This document shows, piece after piece, positions 44,507 to 52,259 of a stretch of 64,000 nucleotides of DNA. The DNA comes from Chitinophagaceae bacterium. Lineage in GTDB: Bacteria > Bacteroidota > Bacteroidia > Chitinophagales > Chitinophagaceae. The DNA is taken from the NCBI GenBank assembly GCA_947447265.1, contig CANFKC010000005.1:106967-170966 (forward strand), given 5' to 3'. Position 1 is the first letter of the stretch. Each line of letters begins with the position of its first letter. Under the pieces are notes generated by a model. It was not told the origin of the DNA. It searched no databases and saw only the letters and a list, made by a program, of their open reading frames with translations. The position numbers were made by a program, and so were the translations under genes.

Positions 44507-45442
44507 CTACCCTTTTATTTTCTTCAGGAGGGAAGGCACAAAAAATGCGAGGTTCAGGTATACCAATTCTTTTATATCGAGCCCGGGCGAGTATTTTACA
44601 TATTCGGGCATATATTTAAGATAGTTTTTAAAGCGGTTAAGGCCGGTTTTACCAGCAGCGCCTTCCAGCAATCCCCACTTCGCGTTTTCAGCAAACTTTT
44701 TATTGAATATGTCCTGGTACTTATAGTTGAAATAGGTATTTGCACTATGGTACATCTTGAGCAGGCTTTCCCTCCATTCCCTTATTATCTCCGGGCTTTT
44801 TGTCATACCACCCGCCTGGTTGCGGTAGGCGGCCAGCTCTTCATTCAGCAGTTTTGCTTTTCCTTTGTCAGCAATAAGCAACTGAATTGCCCTGTCGCCA
44901 CCAACAGCCTCCACTAAAAAAGCGGGGAAGGGCCTTGGCAGCAAATTCCTGATCATCATTGATGGTGTGGGTACTATGTTTTCCGAAGCGAGTATGAAAT
45001 CTTCAATGGTATAAGTATCCTTTTTAAATTCATTGAAACCCAAGCGTCTTACCCCCTCTTCCGTTACTATATCCACGGGTGAAAAGCATAAACTATAGTC
45101 GGGGTTGGCATCAAGAAAATCAACTTGTTTCTGAAGTTTATAGGGACTGGTCCAGTAGTCATCGCCTTCGCAAAAAGCGACATATCCACCGGTGCATGCC
45201 TCCAGGGTTTTCAGGGTATTGCCAATAGGACCCAGGTTTGGACCAGCCGGCAACAGGTTAATTATTGCCGGATACATTGCCTGGTAGCGTTCGCATATAG
45301 CACGGGTACCATCGGGGCTGCAGTCATCGCTGATGACCAGTTGGAAAGGGAAATTCGTTTTTTGACTTACGATGCTTTCTATGGCCTGCCCAATAAATTT
45401 TTCATGATTGTAAGAGATCATGAATACGCTCACTTTAACCAT
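44507..45442 (-). CDS. Family 2 glycosyltransferase
   Basis: The 311-residue protein has the GT-A fold signature of GT2 enzymes: KVSVFMISYNHEKFIGQAIESIVSQ at the start, VISDDCSPDGTRAICERY with the nucleotide-sugar DD, VAFCEGDDYW (the metal-binding DxD-like region plus donor site) and DANPDYSLCFSPVDIV. The C-terminal third is a helical acceptor domain that ends near a possible amphipathic helix. It transfers a sugar from a nucleotide donor to an unknown acceptor, probably surface glycan. It lies 24 bases after the methyltransferase gene on the same strand. Together they resemble a small glycan-modification unit, though no O-antigen cluster is present. Confidence 0.9.
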   Translation of the reverse strand: MVKVSVFMISYNHEKFIGQAIESIVSQKTNFPFQLVISDDCSPDGTRAICERYQAMYPAIINLLPAGPNLGPIGNTLKTLEACTGGYVAFCEGDDYWTSPYKLQKQVDFLDANPDYSLCFSPVDIVTEEGVRRLGFNEFKKDTYTIEDFILASENIVPTPSMMIRNLLPRPFPAFLVEAVGGDRAIQLLIADKGKAKLLNEELAAYRNQAGGMTKSPEIIREWRESLLKMYHSANTYFNYKYQDIFNKKFAENAKWGLLEGAAGKTGLNRFKNYLKYMPEYVKYSPGLDIKELVYLNLAFFVPSLLKKIKG

Positions 45443-45466
45443 CTTTCTCTTTTTCCTGTTACCGCA

Positions 45467-46207
45467 TTATTGGCCTGTTACTAAAATATCCATCCGATAA
45501 TTAGAAAGCTCCGCATCCTGGTCATGAATCATACATTTAACGCCGTTCTTCGCGCAGGCATTTTCCACTTCTTCCCTTGTCCACCATTTTCCAAGGCCAT
45601 CATTGCTGAAATCGCCGTTAGCTTTGTCAGTTAGGTACTTTTGCTTCCGCTCGTCTGTATTGTAATAGTTCCACATCAGGTCGGCATTCGGAACGCCTCG
45701 CAACAGAAAATGGAAATTATCACCCGAAATAGCAACTACCAGCTTCAGTATCTCTTCCAGTTGTTCTACCGAAAAATAAGCGAGTGAGTCGTTATTAATA
45801 TATTTATTTGGACGTACGCCCGGGAAAGTAGTGTTGAAATTTCGCAGAAACTCTATGCCGTCATTTAGGCAATAGGTTATGTTGTCCGCCTTTTTAAACT
45901 GGTTTGCAGTGTTAATTATGTGCGAAGAAAAATCTACACCTATTATCCGGCTCACCTTGTCTTTCAATTCATAGGTAAACAGACCGTTACCACAACAAAA
46001 ATCAACCAGGATATCCATACTTTTCAAGGCAAGACCTTGGGTTATTTCGTCAAGTATCCTTTCAAATACAGGTTTTTCAATCGGCTTCTTATAAATTGTT
46101 CTTGCTACCTGGAAGTAAAGATCAGCGTCAGAAACCACTTCCTGTTTTCCATATTTATTTAAAAGATAATTATCCCAATACTCCTGCCACTTATCAAAAT
46201 GCTCCAT
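45467..46207 (-). CDS. Class I SAM-dependent methyltransferase
   Basis: From ATG 46207 the 246 residues contain a Rossmann-type SAM site: MDILVDFCCGNGLFTYELKDKVSRIIGVDFS (motif I, VDFCCGNG) and a later acidic residue after strand 2. DNITYCLNDGIEFL, NDSLAYFSVEQLEEILKLV and FHFLLRGVPNADLMWNYY follow. The N-terminal EHFDKWQEYWDNYLL is typical of small-molecule methyltransferases acting on lipids or sugars. The enzyme is followed by the GT2 gene. The methyl acceptor is unknown. A more distal start at 46255 adds a stretch without conservation. Confidence 0.88.
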   Translation of the reverse strand: MEHFDKWQEYWDNYLLNKYGKQEVVSDADLYFQVARTIYKKPIEKPVFERILDEITQGLALKSMDILVDFCCGNGLFTYELKDKVSRIIGVDFSSHIINTANQFKKADNITYCLNDGIEFLRNFNTTFPGVRPNKYINNDSLAYFSVEQLEEILKLVVAISGDNFHFLLRGVPNADLMWNYYNTDERKQKYLTDKANGDFSNDGLGKWWTREEVENACAKNGVKCMIHDQDAELSNYRMDILVTGQ

Positions 46208-46450
46208 AAAATTTTTGTTACTGCTTAAAAAATGAGGGTATAAAACAATGCACATTTAATGTTTGTGCCAACCTGCAGCCTGGAAATACTATACAACCGT
46301 AAAATCCCGGTTAATTTCCGGAATAGAGAAGTATTTGGAATCCAATAAAATTCTTACGAACAATTAAAATCACAATATTGCATCGCATACTCAACTTAGA
46401 ATTGTCTATCCCATAAGATACGATGGCAATAAATATGACGAAGGCTGCTG

Positions 46451-46819
46451 TTAGCAGCTTTTGGGGGGAGGTGGATTAATTTCTTTGCAAAAAAGGTAAA
46501 AATAATTTTCTGCTATTGGGAATTCATATTTACTGAAAAGAGGAGGTAAATCAGCCTGAATATATATTATTTCTGGAATAGGTACAATAACAGATGAAGC
46601 TCTTACCACGCGAGTTCTCTTATGTTTCTTCTTTTCAGCATCCTCCTTCTCAACAATATTACTTACTCTGGAGTATTTTGAAATTTCAGAGAAATGCTTC
46701 GGTGCGGAATGGTCAAAATGCATCAATGATTTGCTCGCCACGCTTTCACCGGTGCAATACCAGCAAAACAACAGTGTTGCGCATATCATCTGAACAATAT
46801 AAACGTACCCTACCCTCAT
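46451..46819 (-). CDS. Small exported protein, unknown
   Basis: The 122-residue product begins with a signal-like segment (MRVGYVYIVQMICATLLFCWYC). Its mature part is Lys/Arg-rich in the middle (EDAEKKKHKRTRVVRASSVIVPIPEIIYIQADLPPL) and ends INPPPPKSC. Proline-rich ends like this are frequent in small secreted Bacteroidota proteins. No family was recognised, and the gene stands alone between two intergenic gaps of about 200 bases that hold no visible feature. Confidence 0.55.
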   Translation of the reverse strand: MRVGYVYIVQMICATLLFCWYCTGESVASKSLMHFDHSAPKHFSEISKYSRVSNIVEKEDAEKKKHKRTRVVRASSVIVPIPEIIYIQADLPPLFSKYEFPIAENYFYLFCKEINPPPPKSC

Positions 46820-47010
46820 AAGTAATTTAATCCCTTTGGTTCAAATTAAACTCGCAACAAAATTATGCCGTGCCAAATCAAGGTCGTAACCTATTGCAAA
46901 TGTAAGCTTAAGGTAGCACTTTATATAACTTTGAAAAAATAAATTTATTATATGTGCATCAACAATTGAATAACAATAATCTAAGCTAGGAATTATGGTA
47001 AAGCCCATTG

Positions 47011-47967
47011 TTATTTGTCCTGCTTGCCTATCTGCTGCCTTATTTGTGATAGCGATTCGCTGAACTGCTTAGTAACAGCGCGCACGTCGGTCATTTCCGC
47101 TTCAAGGTCCGCAAGGCGGTGATATACTTCGGCTGGCTCAGCAAAATCGCTGGATAGTTTCAGGCGACAATACCAGATTTCCAACACATCATCCGGACTT
47201 ATTTCATAAGTTGGATATTCCTTTCTATGGTTAATAGTATCCGATTTCAGTACCAGCTTACCACGCTCCTGTATCCGGTTCAGTACCCGTTTTACAACAA
47301 CCCCATCCTTGCACACAACAACATGCACCCTATTCTCTCTAATTTCCGCAAACGAACTTACCCACTGACCAATTACCCTGTCACCACTCATAATATTAGG
47401 CGCCATGGAAGGGCCCTCCACTTCGAACATGCGATACGTGCCATTATTCAGACCTGGTAACCGTAAATTGGGTAAGCCGCCAATAAAGTCAGTATCGCCA
47501 TAACCAGCAAGGTAACCCGCCCTTGCTTTAACAGGCACATAAACAATATTTTCCTCCATGTTTTCATTCACGGTAATTACACGGGGCATTCTCTGGAACG
47601 CTTCATATTCTGTTTTAGGCTCACTGGCAATGCTATAATTCATGCCGGGGTTACCCAAAGGGCGTTTAAGCGCATTTTGCGGAACCGGATATTTAGTTGG
47701 CGAACCGAGATTACCATTACCTGCAGCTTCCGGTGCAGCTAAACTACCGGCATTATTAAGAGCAGGCACCAGCATTTCACCTTTACCCGTAACCAGCCAA
47801 TACAAGTTCAACTCAGGAAAAGCAGAGACAATACTCTCAATTTTATCAGCACCAAGCTCCCGAACCTTATCAATATAACCATTCGAAAGGTTGGTTCTTT
47901 GATAAAACTCACTTTTTTTAATGCCCCGAGATGCAATATAGTCACGGATCCTGTCAACAGAAGTCAT
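47011..47967 (-). CDS. Phage-type repressor with HTH and S24 (LexA-like) peptidase domain
   Basis: The 318-residue protein has an N-terminal HTH (RIRDYIASRGIKKSEFYQRTNLSNGYIDKV...ADKIESIVSAFPELNLYWLVTGKGEML), a linker, and an S24 peptidase domain. The predicted self-cleavage site is Ala150-Gly151 (KARAGYLAGY), the catalytic Ser is 187 (VEGPSMAPN) and Lys is 226 (GVVVKRVL). The C-terminal tail is a coiled coil (YHRLADLEAEMTDVRAVTKQF). This is the design of CI/LexA-like prophage repressors that are destroyed on DNA damage via RecA. It is divergent from the DnaA-like gene, and its promoter (48052-48083) faces that of the other gene. Confidence 0.92.
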   Translation of the reverse strand: MTSVDRIRDYIASRGIKKSEFYQRTNLSNGYIDKVRELGADKIESIVSAFPELNLYWLVTGKGEMLVPALNNAGSLAAPEAAGNGNLGSPTKYPVPQNALKRPLGNPGMNYSIASEPKTEYEAFQRMPRVITVNENMEENIVYVPVKARAGYLAGYGDTDFIGGLPNLRLPGLNNGTYRMFEVEGPSMAPNIMSGDRVIGQWVSSFAEIRENRVHVVVCKDGVVVKRVLNRIQERGKLVLKSDTINHRKEYPTYEISPDDVLEIWYCRLKLSSDFAEPAEVYHRLADLEAEMTDVRAVTKQFSESLSQIRQQIGKQDK

Positions 47968-47995
47968 AAAAAATAGATTATTGTCTAAATTTAAT

Positions 47996-48026
47996 TTGTT
48001 TATTAGATTTTACTCTCTTATTTTTG
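47996..48026 (+). promoter_or_regulatory. Promoter of the prophage-remnant right operon
   Basis: TTG (47996-47998), 20-base spacer, TATTTTTG (48019-48026): an exact Bacteroidota sigma-A-type promoter on the plus strand. Transcription would start near 48032, giving a leader of about 210 bases before the DnaA-like gene. Confidence 0.65.
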
Positions 48027-48051
48027 TACTGCAATAACACCAATACTCTCA

Positions 48052-48083
48052 CAAATATAGTGAAAATAAAACCTAAAGAACAA
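48052..48083 (-). promoter_or_regulatory. Promoter of the S24 repressor
   Basis: Read on the minus strand: TTG (48083-48081), 21-base spacer, TATATTTG (48059-48052). The start would be near 48046, about 80 bases before the repressor ATG. This promoter points toward the plus-strand promoter at 47996-48026, so the two transcripts overlap face to face. Confidence 0.65.
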
Positions 48084-48181
48084 ATTATATGCAAAAAAAC
48101 GCCCGAATACACTAAAAAAGACGGATTATCCTCTAAAAACAGCGAATCAGCACGTCATTAGCGACAACTCGCAACACAATA

Positions 48182-48192
48182 CTCTATTAGAG
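48182..48192. promoter_or_regulatory. Small palindrome CTCTA-T-TAGAG
   Basis: A perfect 5+5 dyad in the leader between the face-to-face promoters and the DnaA-like gene. Possible repressor binding site; too short to be sure. Confidence 0.3.
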
Positions 48193-48245
48193 CAATCTCT
48201 AAAAAATGAATAAACCACCCAGAAAAACGAAAAAAATAACCGTAT

Positions 48246-48704
48246 ATGAAAACAACAATTGTAAATGAAAAACAGGAAGCAGAGATAAACGAGATCATTG
48301 CCTTTGCTGAAAAGACGGTATACCTGCGCACCGGGGTAAACCTGCGCATATTTACCAATGTTAAGAACAGGGCTGCGGATACCCTTACCCACCCACCAAA
48401 AACAATGCTTGAAATAATTGTTCGCAGTTGCGGATGCACCATGGAAGAACTGGTGGCTAAAAACAGGCGCCATTGCATAGTAGAAGTAAGGCAAATAAGC
48501 GCATTGTTGCTCCGGAAACACTACGATGGCCTCACATTAAAAGAAATTGGCGGCATGTGGGGCTGGATGGACCATACCACCGTGGCCCATAGTATAGATA
48601 AAGCCAATCAACTGCTGGAAAACCGGGTGGAGCGCTTCACCTCCCGCTACATAAAAGCGGCGGCAGCTATTGAGCAATGGCTTACTCATAAAAATAACTC
48701 CTAA
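48246..48704 (+). CDS. Stand-alone DnaA domain-IV-like DNA-binding protein
   Basis: The 152-residue product lacks the AAA+ ATPase of DnaA and consists of a helical leader (EKQEAEINEIIAFAEKT) and a domain-IV-like module. That module has LEIIVRSCGCTMEELVAKNRR, then VEVRQISALLLRKHYDGLTLKEIGGMWG and the signature DHTTVAHSIDKA at 109-120, which in DnaA contacts the DnaA box. It may bind DnaA-box-like sequence and act as a phage-encoded replication or transcription factor. The gene starts the right operon of the prophage remnant; the next gene begins 22 bases after its stop. Confidence 0.88.
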   Translation: MKTTIVNEKQEAEINEIIAFAEKTVYLRTGVNLRIFTNVKNRAADTLTHPPKTMLEIIVRSCGCTMEELVAKNRRHCIVEVRQISALLLRKHYDGLTLKEIGGMWGWMDHTTVAHSIDKANQLLENRVERFTSRYIKAAAAIEQWLTHKNNS

Positions 48705-48726
48705 AACAATAACCTGAAAAAATTGA

Positions 48727-49068
48727 ATGATGATGTCAAAAATAGCCCTCAAATACAAAATAGGCAGGGAACAGGTGCAACAACTGGTAGACCTGTACGC
48801 CAACTACCTTGAAAAAGCAGAAACCGGCAATGAACATGAGGTATTGCTCTTTAGTATAATGCAGGATATGTATGCCCGTATGGTGCAGCTTACCAAGGCT
48901 GCCGCCGTAAACTGCATACTTAAACTAACCGATACCGAGGCAATAGCATTTTACCAGCAATGGAGCACCTGCGATATAAGCGCCTGGAGATACGCCGACC
49001 TTATTGTGCGTAAAATATTGCAGGCGATAGATAAAAAAGCCAGGCAGTACACCAGAACAGCCAGATAA
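48727..49068 (+). CDS. Small hypothetical protein in prophage-remnant operon
   Basis: The 113-residue product is helical: KIALKYKIGREQVQQLVDLYANYLEKAE, FSIMQDMYARMVQLTKAAAVNCILKLTDTEAIAFYQQWS and VRKILQAIDKKARQY. No enzymatic motif is visible. Its position between the DnaA-like and Gam-like genes, with gaps of 22 and 34 bases, makes it part of the same transcript. In Mu-like phages such small early genes are common and mostly uncharacterised. Confidence 0.7.
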   Translation: MMMSKIALKYKIGREQVQQLVDLYANYLEKAETGNEHEVLLFSIMQDMYARMVQLTKAAAVNCILKLTDTEAIAFYQQWSTCDISAWRYADLIVRKILQAIDKKARQYTRTAR

Positions 49069-49102
49069 CACCACCCATGAAAAACCGCTAAAATTATATA
49101 TA

Positions 49103-49609
49103 ATGGCAAAAGCAATTGCAAAAAAGAAGGTGACGCCCGCGGCGTACCACAATGCCCTTACAGCTTATGTAAACAATGAACTTGAAGCCCGTGGCCTGGC
49201 AGTAAAACGCGAAAAGGAAGTAGCTAAGCTTGATGAAAAGTACGACCCGCTTTTTGAAGCGTACATGGAACAACAAAAAGTACACAGCGCTATTGTGCAG
49301 GAATATTGCGCTACAAACCGGGAGCAGCTTTTTGCTGCAAGTAAAATAATTAAATCGGGTACGTACGATGTAGGTTACCGGAATGGCAAGGTTAAGATTG
49401 ACCTCGTGGAAGGTAAAACAGAAGAGCAGGTGCTGGCACAACTAAAAAAGCACATGCCGGACTATGTTCGTAACGTAGAGCAAATAGCCAAAGACAGGCT
49501 TATAGCCGACCGGAAGCTGCCCAATGTTATTAATGCTGCAGCATCTTGCGGATTGCGATTTGTGGCCGATGAAATGTTCTTTATAAAAGTGAAGGAAGGA
49601 CACAAATAG
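49103..49609 (+). CDS. Mu Gam-like host-nuclease inhibitor
   Basis: The 168-residue product matches the Phage_Mu_Gam pattern. A long helical hairpin (ALTAYVNNELEARGLAVKREKEVAKLDEKYDPLFEAYMEQQKVHSAIVQEYC) is followed by NREQLFAASKIIKSGTYDVGYRNGKVKI and the C-terminal YVRNVEQIAKDRLIADRKLP...GLRFVADEMFFIKVK. Gam proteins coat DNA ends and protect phage DNA from RecBCD or AddAB; they are related to bacterial Ku. Here it is the last gene of the right operon and is followed by a strong terminator. It is the clearest evidence that this block came from a transposable phage. Confidence 0.88.
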   Translation: MAKAIAKKKVTPAAYHNALTAYVNNELEARGLAVKREKEVAKLDEKYDPLFEAYMEQQKVHSAIVQEYCATNREQLFAASKIIKSGTYDVGYRNGKVKIDLVEGKTEEQVLAQLKKHMPDYVRNVEQIAKDRLIADRKLPNVINAAASCGLRFVADEMFFIKVKEGHK

Positions 49610-49627
49610 TGTTGGTTAAAATGGTGA

Positions 49628-49658
49628 AGAGGCATCCCGCTTAAAATGGGATGCCTCT
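49628..49658 (+). terminator. Rho-independent terminator after the Gam-like gene
   Basis: AGAGGCATCCC and GGGATGCCTCT form a perfect 11-base stem with a nine-base loop and a T-run. It ends the prophage-remnant right operon. Confidence 0.92.
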
Positions 49659-49712
49659 TTTTATTGGAACAATTATGGGAATTTCACTAATCTTGCGGAA
49701 ACAAAAAAGGCA

Positions 49713-50126
49713 ATGACAACGCGGATACTTACCCTGTGCATAATGTTAGCAATTGCAGGATGCAGGAATAACGATGTAAAAGTAAAAGAGGTAGAAAGCA
49801 GGATGGCTGAATTGTATAAGATAAGCCAGGAAAGGAACAGCAGGCAACAAACACTGCTACAGGCCGACCCAAACGCAACAAAAGGCATGATAGCGGTAAA
49901 TGGCGTTAAGCAATTTAATGATGAATACCTGATAACGCTGAGCCATAAAGATTCTGCCCTTATGCGGGTAGCTATTGACCATAATGTGTTGCAAAAAGAA
50001 ATTGAAGTATCGAAGAGCGGACTGTTGAGAACTATAAATGGCATAGACGCCAATTCCCAACTGGTATTTTCAAAGCGGCTCGATTCTTTGCTTGCGGTTA
50101 TTGATAACTCAACGCCTATTAAATAG
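49713..50126 (+). CDS. Small lipoprotein
   Basis: The 137 residues begin MTTRILTLCIMLAIAGC, a lipoprotein signal with lipobox IAGC, followed by RNNDVKVKEVESRMAELYK. The mature protein is helical (QVNDEY-like segment FNDEYLITLSHKDSALMRV, VLQKEIEVSKSGLLRTING). No domain was recognised. It ends three bases before the stop of the convergent broken gene, and it could be phage cargo or a host gene. Confidence 0.6.
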   Translation: MTTRILTLCIMLAIAGCRNNDVKVKEVESRMAELYKISQERNSRQQTLLQADPNATKGMIAVNGVKQFNDEYLITLSHKDSALMRVAIDHNVLQKEIEVSKSGLLRTINGIDANSQLVFSKRLDSLLAVIDNSTPIK

Positions 50127-50128
50127 CG

Positions 50129-50437
50129 CTACCAGGAAAGGTGGCGCCAGTTAGTTTTGAACCATTCCCGCCTCGGCGATTGCTTGCGGAGTGCCTGCAG
50201 CGCCGGAATCTGCTTAGCGATAATATCGGCTATGCGGCCAGTGCTGATAAAGAACTCTTTCTCAAGCATCTTCAGCACTTTTTCATAATTTTTTAGCTTG
50301 TTATTGTAAAAATAGTAGCGGGCGGTAAGCAGTTTTACCTTTTCCTCATAAAGCGTACCCGACTCTTTTGGTGAAATAATATCTTCCTGTTCGCCCGGCG
50401 CGAATACTTCAGTTATAGCTTTTATTTTATGTTTTCC
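50129..50437 (-). pseudogene. Small phage-type gene with a damaged start
   Basis: A 102-codon minus-strand frame, open from a TGA at 50438-50440 to TAG at 50129, lacks any ATG, GTG or TTG in its first 30 codons. It reads KAITEVFAPGEQEDI, TLYEEKVKLLTARYYFYNNKL, YEKVLKMLEKEFFISTGRIADII and WFKTNWRHL. The composition and the phrase EFFISTGRI look like small accessory proteins near Mu-like Bacteroidota phage genes, from memory only. A nearby ATG in the neighbouring frame (MRKT then stop) suggests that one base was lost or gained in the first ten codons. Alternatively ATA is used as start. Confidence 0.5.
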
Positions 50438-50551
50438 TCATAGCATAGTGCTAACAAAATTAAAGGCAAAACCAGCCGCTGACAACTGTTTTGCACACAC
50501 TATGCATTGCGTGAAAGTGATGGGGGAAACGGGCAACATTCCAAAACAATA

Positions 50552-50573
50552 AAGCCGCCCAATCGGACGGCTT
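50552..50573 (-). terminator. Terminator of the PstS/TPR unit
   Basis: On the minus strand AAGCCGTCC-GATT-GGGCGGCTT is a nine-base stem with one wobble, followed by TATTGTTTT. It lies 26 bases beyond the TPR gene stop. Confidence 0.85.
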
Positions 50574-50598
50574 CGTTGTTTATAAATCAGATGATTAT

Positions 50599-52233
50599 TT
50601 ACTTCTTTTTAGGTGCCGGTGCAGCTTTGGGTCCACTGTCCTTTTTGCCACCACTTTTTTCAGCTTCTTCAATTTGCTTCAGGTAAAAGTCATTCGGATC
50701 TAATGCCCTTAGCTTATCAAGGTAGATGGTCATTTTTTCTTTGTCTTTGCTGTTAAAATAGTAAGCAGCAAGGTATTCGTAAGCTTTCAGCACGTCAGAT
50801 TTTTTATCTTTCTTGTCTACGTCAGCACCAATCTTCTCAATCCATTTCAGATAAAGCGGCGCTGCCGTTCCCTGCGTTGCTTCAGAATCGACATTGGCTA
50901 AAATACGCGCATGCCAGTAAGTTGATGAAGTCTGTTCAGGATATTTCTCTTCAAAACGCTCTGCAGCTGAAACAGCATTTTTCAGGTCTTTGCAGTAGTA
51001 ATACATTACTGTGCACCAGAAATGATCGAGCGCCTGTGTTGTAGGGTTGCTCTTGATCAAATTGTTATACCATTCTGCTGAACGGCAATATTCTTTCTTA
51101 CCACGGTATGCTTCCGCTATCTGGCGATAAATGTCAGTCTTATTCTTAGCTGTATCACCTTCAATGCCCTTCATATAGTAGAAAGTAGCAGAATCGAGGT
51201 TGTTTAACTTCAACCACAACTTACCATATTCAATGTAGGCAGCCGGAGTGATACTTTTAGGCTTTTGTATTGCGAAATAAGTACGCAGGTTCTTCTGTGC
51301 TTCAATAGAATCGCCGCAATCAGCCTGTGCAAAACCAAGTATACCATAAAGAGAAGTCTTCTTGTCAGCTGGAGGATCCTGGCTCAGCAATTCCTGAGCT
51401 TTCTTAGCAGCTTCACAATTCGCTTTTGCCTGATATAGAATTTCCACAAAAGATATCTCGTCTGACATTGTGTTGTCGGACAAAGTAATATACTGCCTGA
51501 TGTTCGTTAAGGCCATATCGTACTTACCTGTACGCTGGTATGCCTGAGAAAGCGATTTGAATGGCAATGGGTTTGTATTGTCAGCATCTTTTGCTTTACC
51601 ATAAAACTCCAATGCACTAGGGTAAGTACGCGCCTCATACCAAAGATCACCAATACGGCTCAACACTAATGAGTTCTTTGGATCTTTCTCTACAATAAAT
51701 TCGTAGTTGGTCATGGCCTCACCACCACCACCGGTAATTTTACGGTAACTATCAGCAAGCCCTAAGTGTGCTTCAATATTATTGGCATCTTTTGCAAGCG
51801 CATCTTTATACCATTGTATAGCCTGTTGCAGGTCTGTGCCATCAGAATAAGTTAGGGCTTCAGCTGCGTATACAAGCGGAGCCACTTCTTTCTTTTTTGC
51901 TTTAGCAGCAAGTCCCTTAGCTATTTCGTTACCCTTTGCTGCATCCTTCATTGCAAAAGCAACGCGTGCAGTACCCGAAATATTAGCCGGATCGTCGGGG
52001 TATTTTTCAAACTGGTATTTCGCTTTTAACGTATTACCAGCGTCCAGATAAGAAAGTCCGAGATAATAGTTTGCCCTTGCATCTTTTACAGAAAGCGGGG
52101 TAAGTATTTTCTGGGCGGTCTGGTACTTTTTGTAGTTATACATTTTAATACCTTCCTCCGGTGTAGACTGTTGCGCTATTGCTCCGAGAGCAATAGTTAC
52201 TGCAGCTGCCGTAATGATCATTAATTTTTTCAT
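50599..52233 (-). CDS. Exported tetratricopeptide-repeat protein
   Basis: The 544 residues start with a signal peptide (MKKLMIITAAAVTIALGAIAQ). They then have at least eight TPR-like helical pairs (YYLGLSYLDAGNTLKAKYQFEKYP, AIQWYKDALAKDANNIEAHLGLADSY, LVLSRIGDLWYEARTYPSALEFYGKAKD, IYRQIAEAYRGKKEYCRSAEWYNNLI and others). The C-terminus is a Lys/Ala/Pro-rich tail (GGKKDSGPKAAPAPKKK). It follows the PstS-like gene by 26 bases. In Bacteroidota this pair often sits with exbB, exbD and tonB; those genes are not in this window. The function is unknown, probably periplasmic scaffolding of an energised transport or gliding-type machinery. Confidence 0.85.
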   Translation of the reverse strand: MKKLMIITAAAVTIALGAIAQQSTPEEGIKMYNYKKYQTAQKILTPLSVKDARANYYLGLSYLDAGNTLKAKYQFEKYPDDPANISGTARVAFAMKDAAKGNEIAKGLAAKAKKKEVAPLVYAAEALTYSDGTDLQQAIQWYKDALAKDANNIEAHLGLADSYRKITGGGGEAMTNYEFIVEKDPKNSLVLSRIGDLWYEARTYPSALEFYGKAKDADNTNPLPFKSLSQAYQRTGKYDMALTNIRQYITLSDNTMSDEISFVEILYQAKANCEAAKKAQELLSQDPPADKKTSLYGILGFAQADCGDSIEAQKNLRTYFAIQKPKSITPAAYIEYGKLWLKLNNLDSATFYYMKGIEGDTAKNKTDIYRQIAEAYRGKKEYCRSAEWYNNLIKSNPTTQALDHFWCTVMYYYCKDLKNAVSAAERFEEKYPEQTSSTYWHARILANVDSEATQGTAAPLYLKWIEKIGADVDKKDKKSDVLKAYEYLAAYYFNSKDKEKMTIYLDKLRALDPNDFYLKQIEEAEKSGGKKDSGPKAAPAPKKK

Positions 52234-52259
52234 ATAATTTACTCTAACGTATTTTTTGG

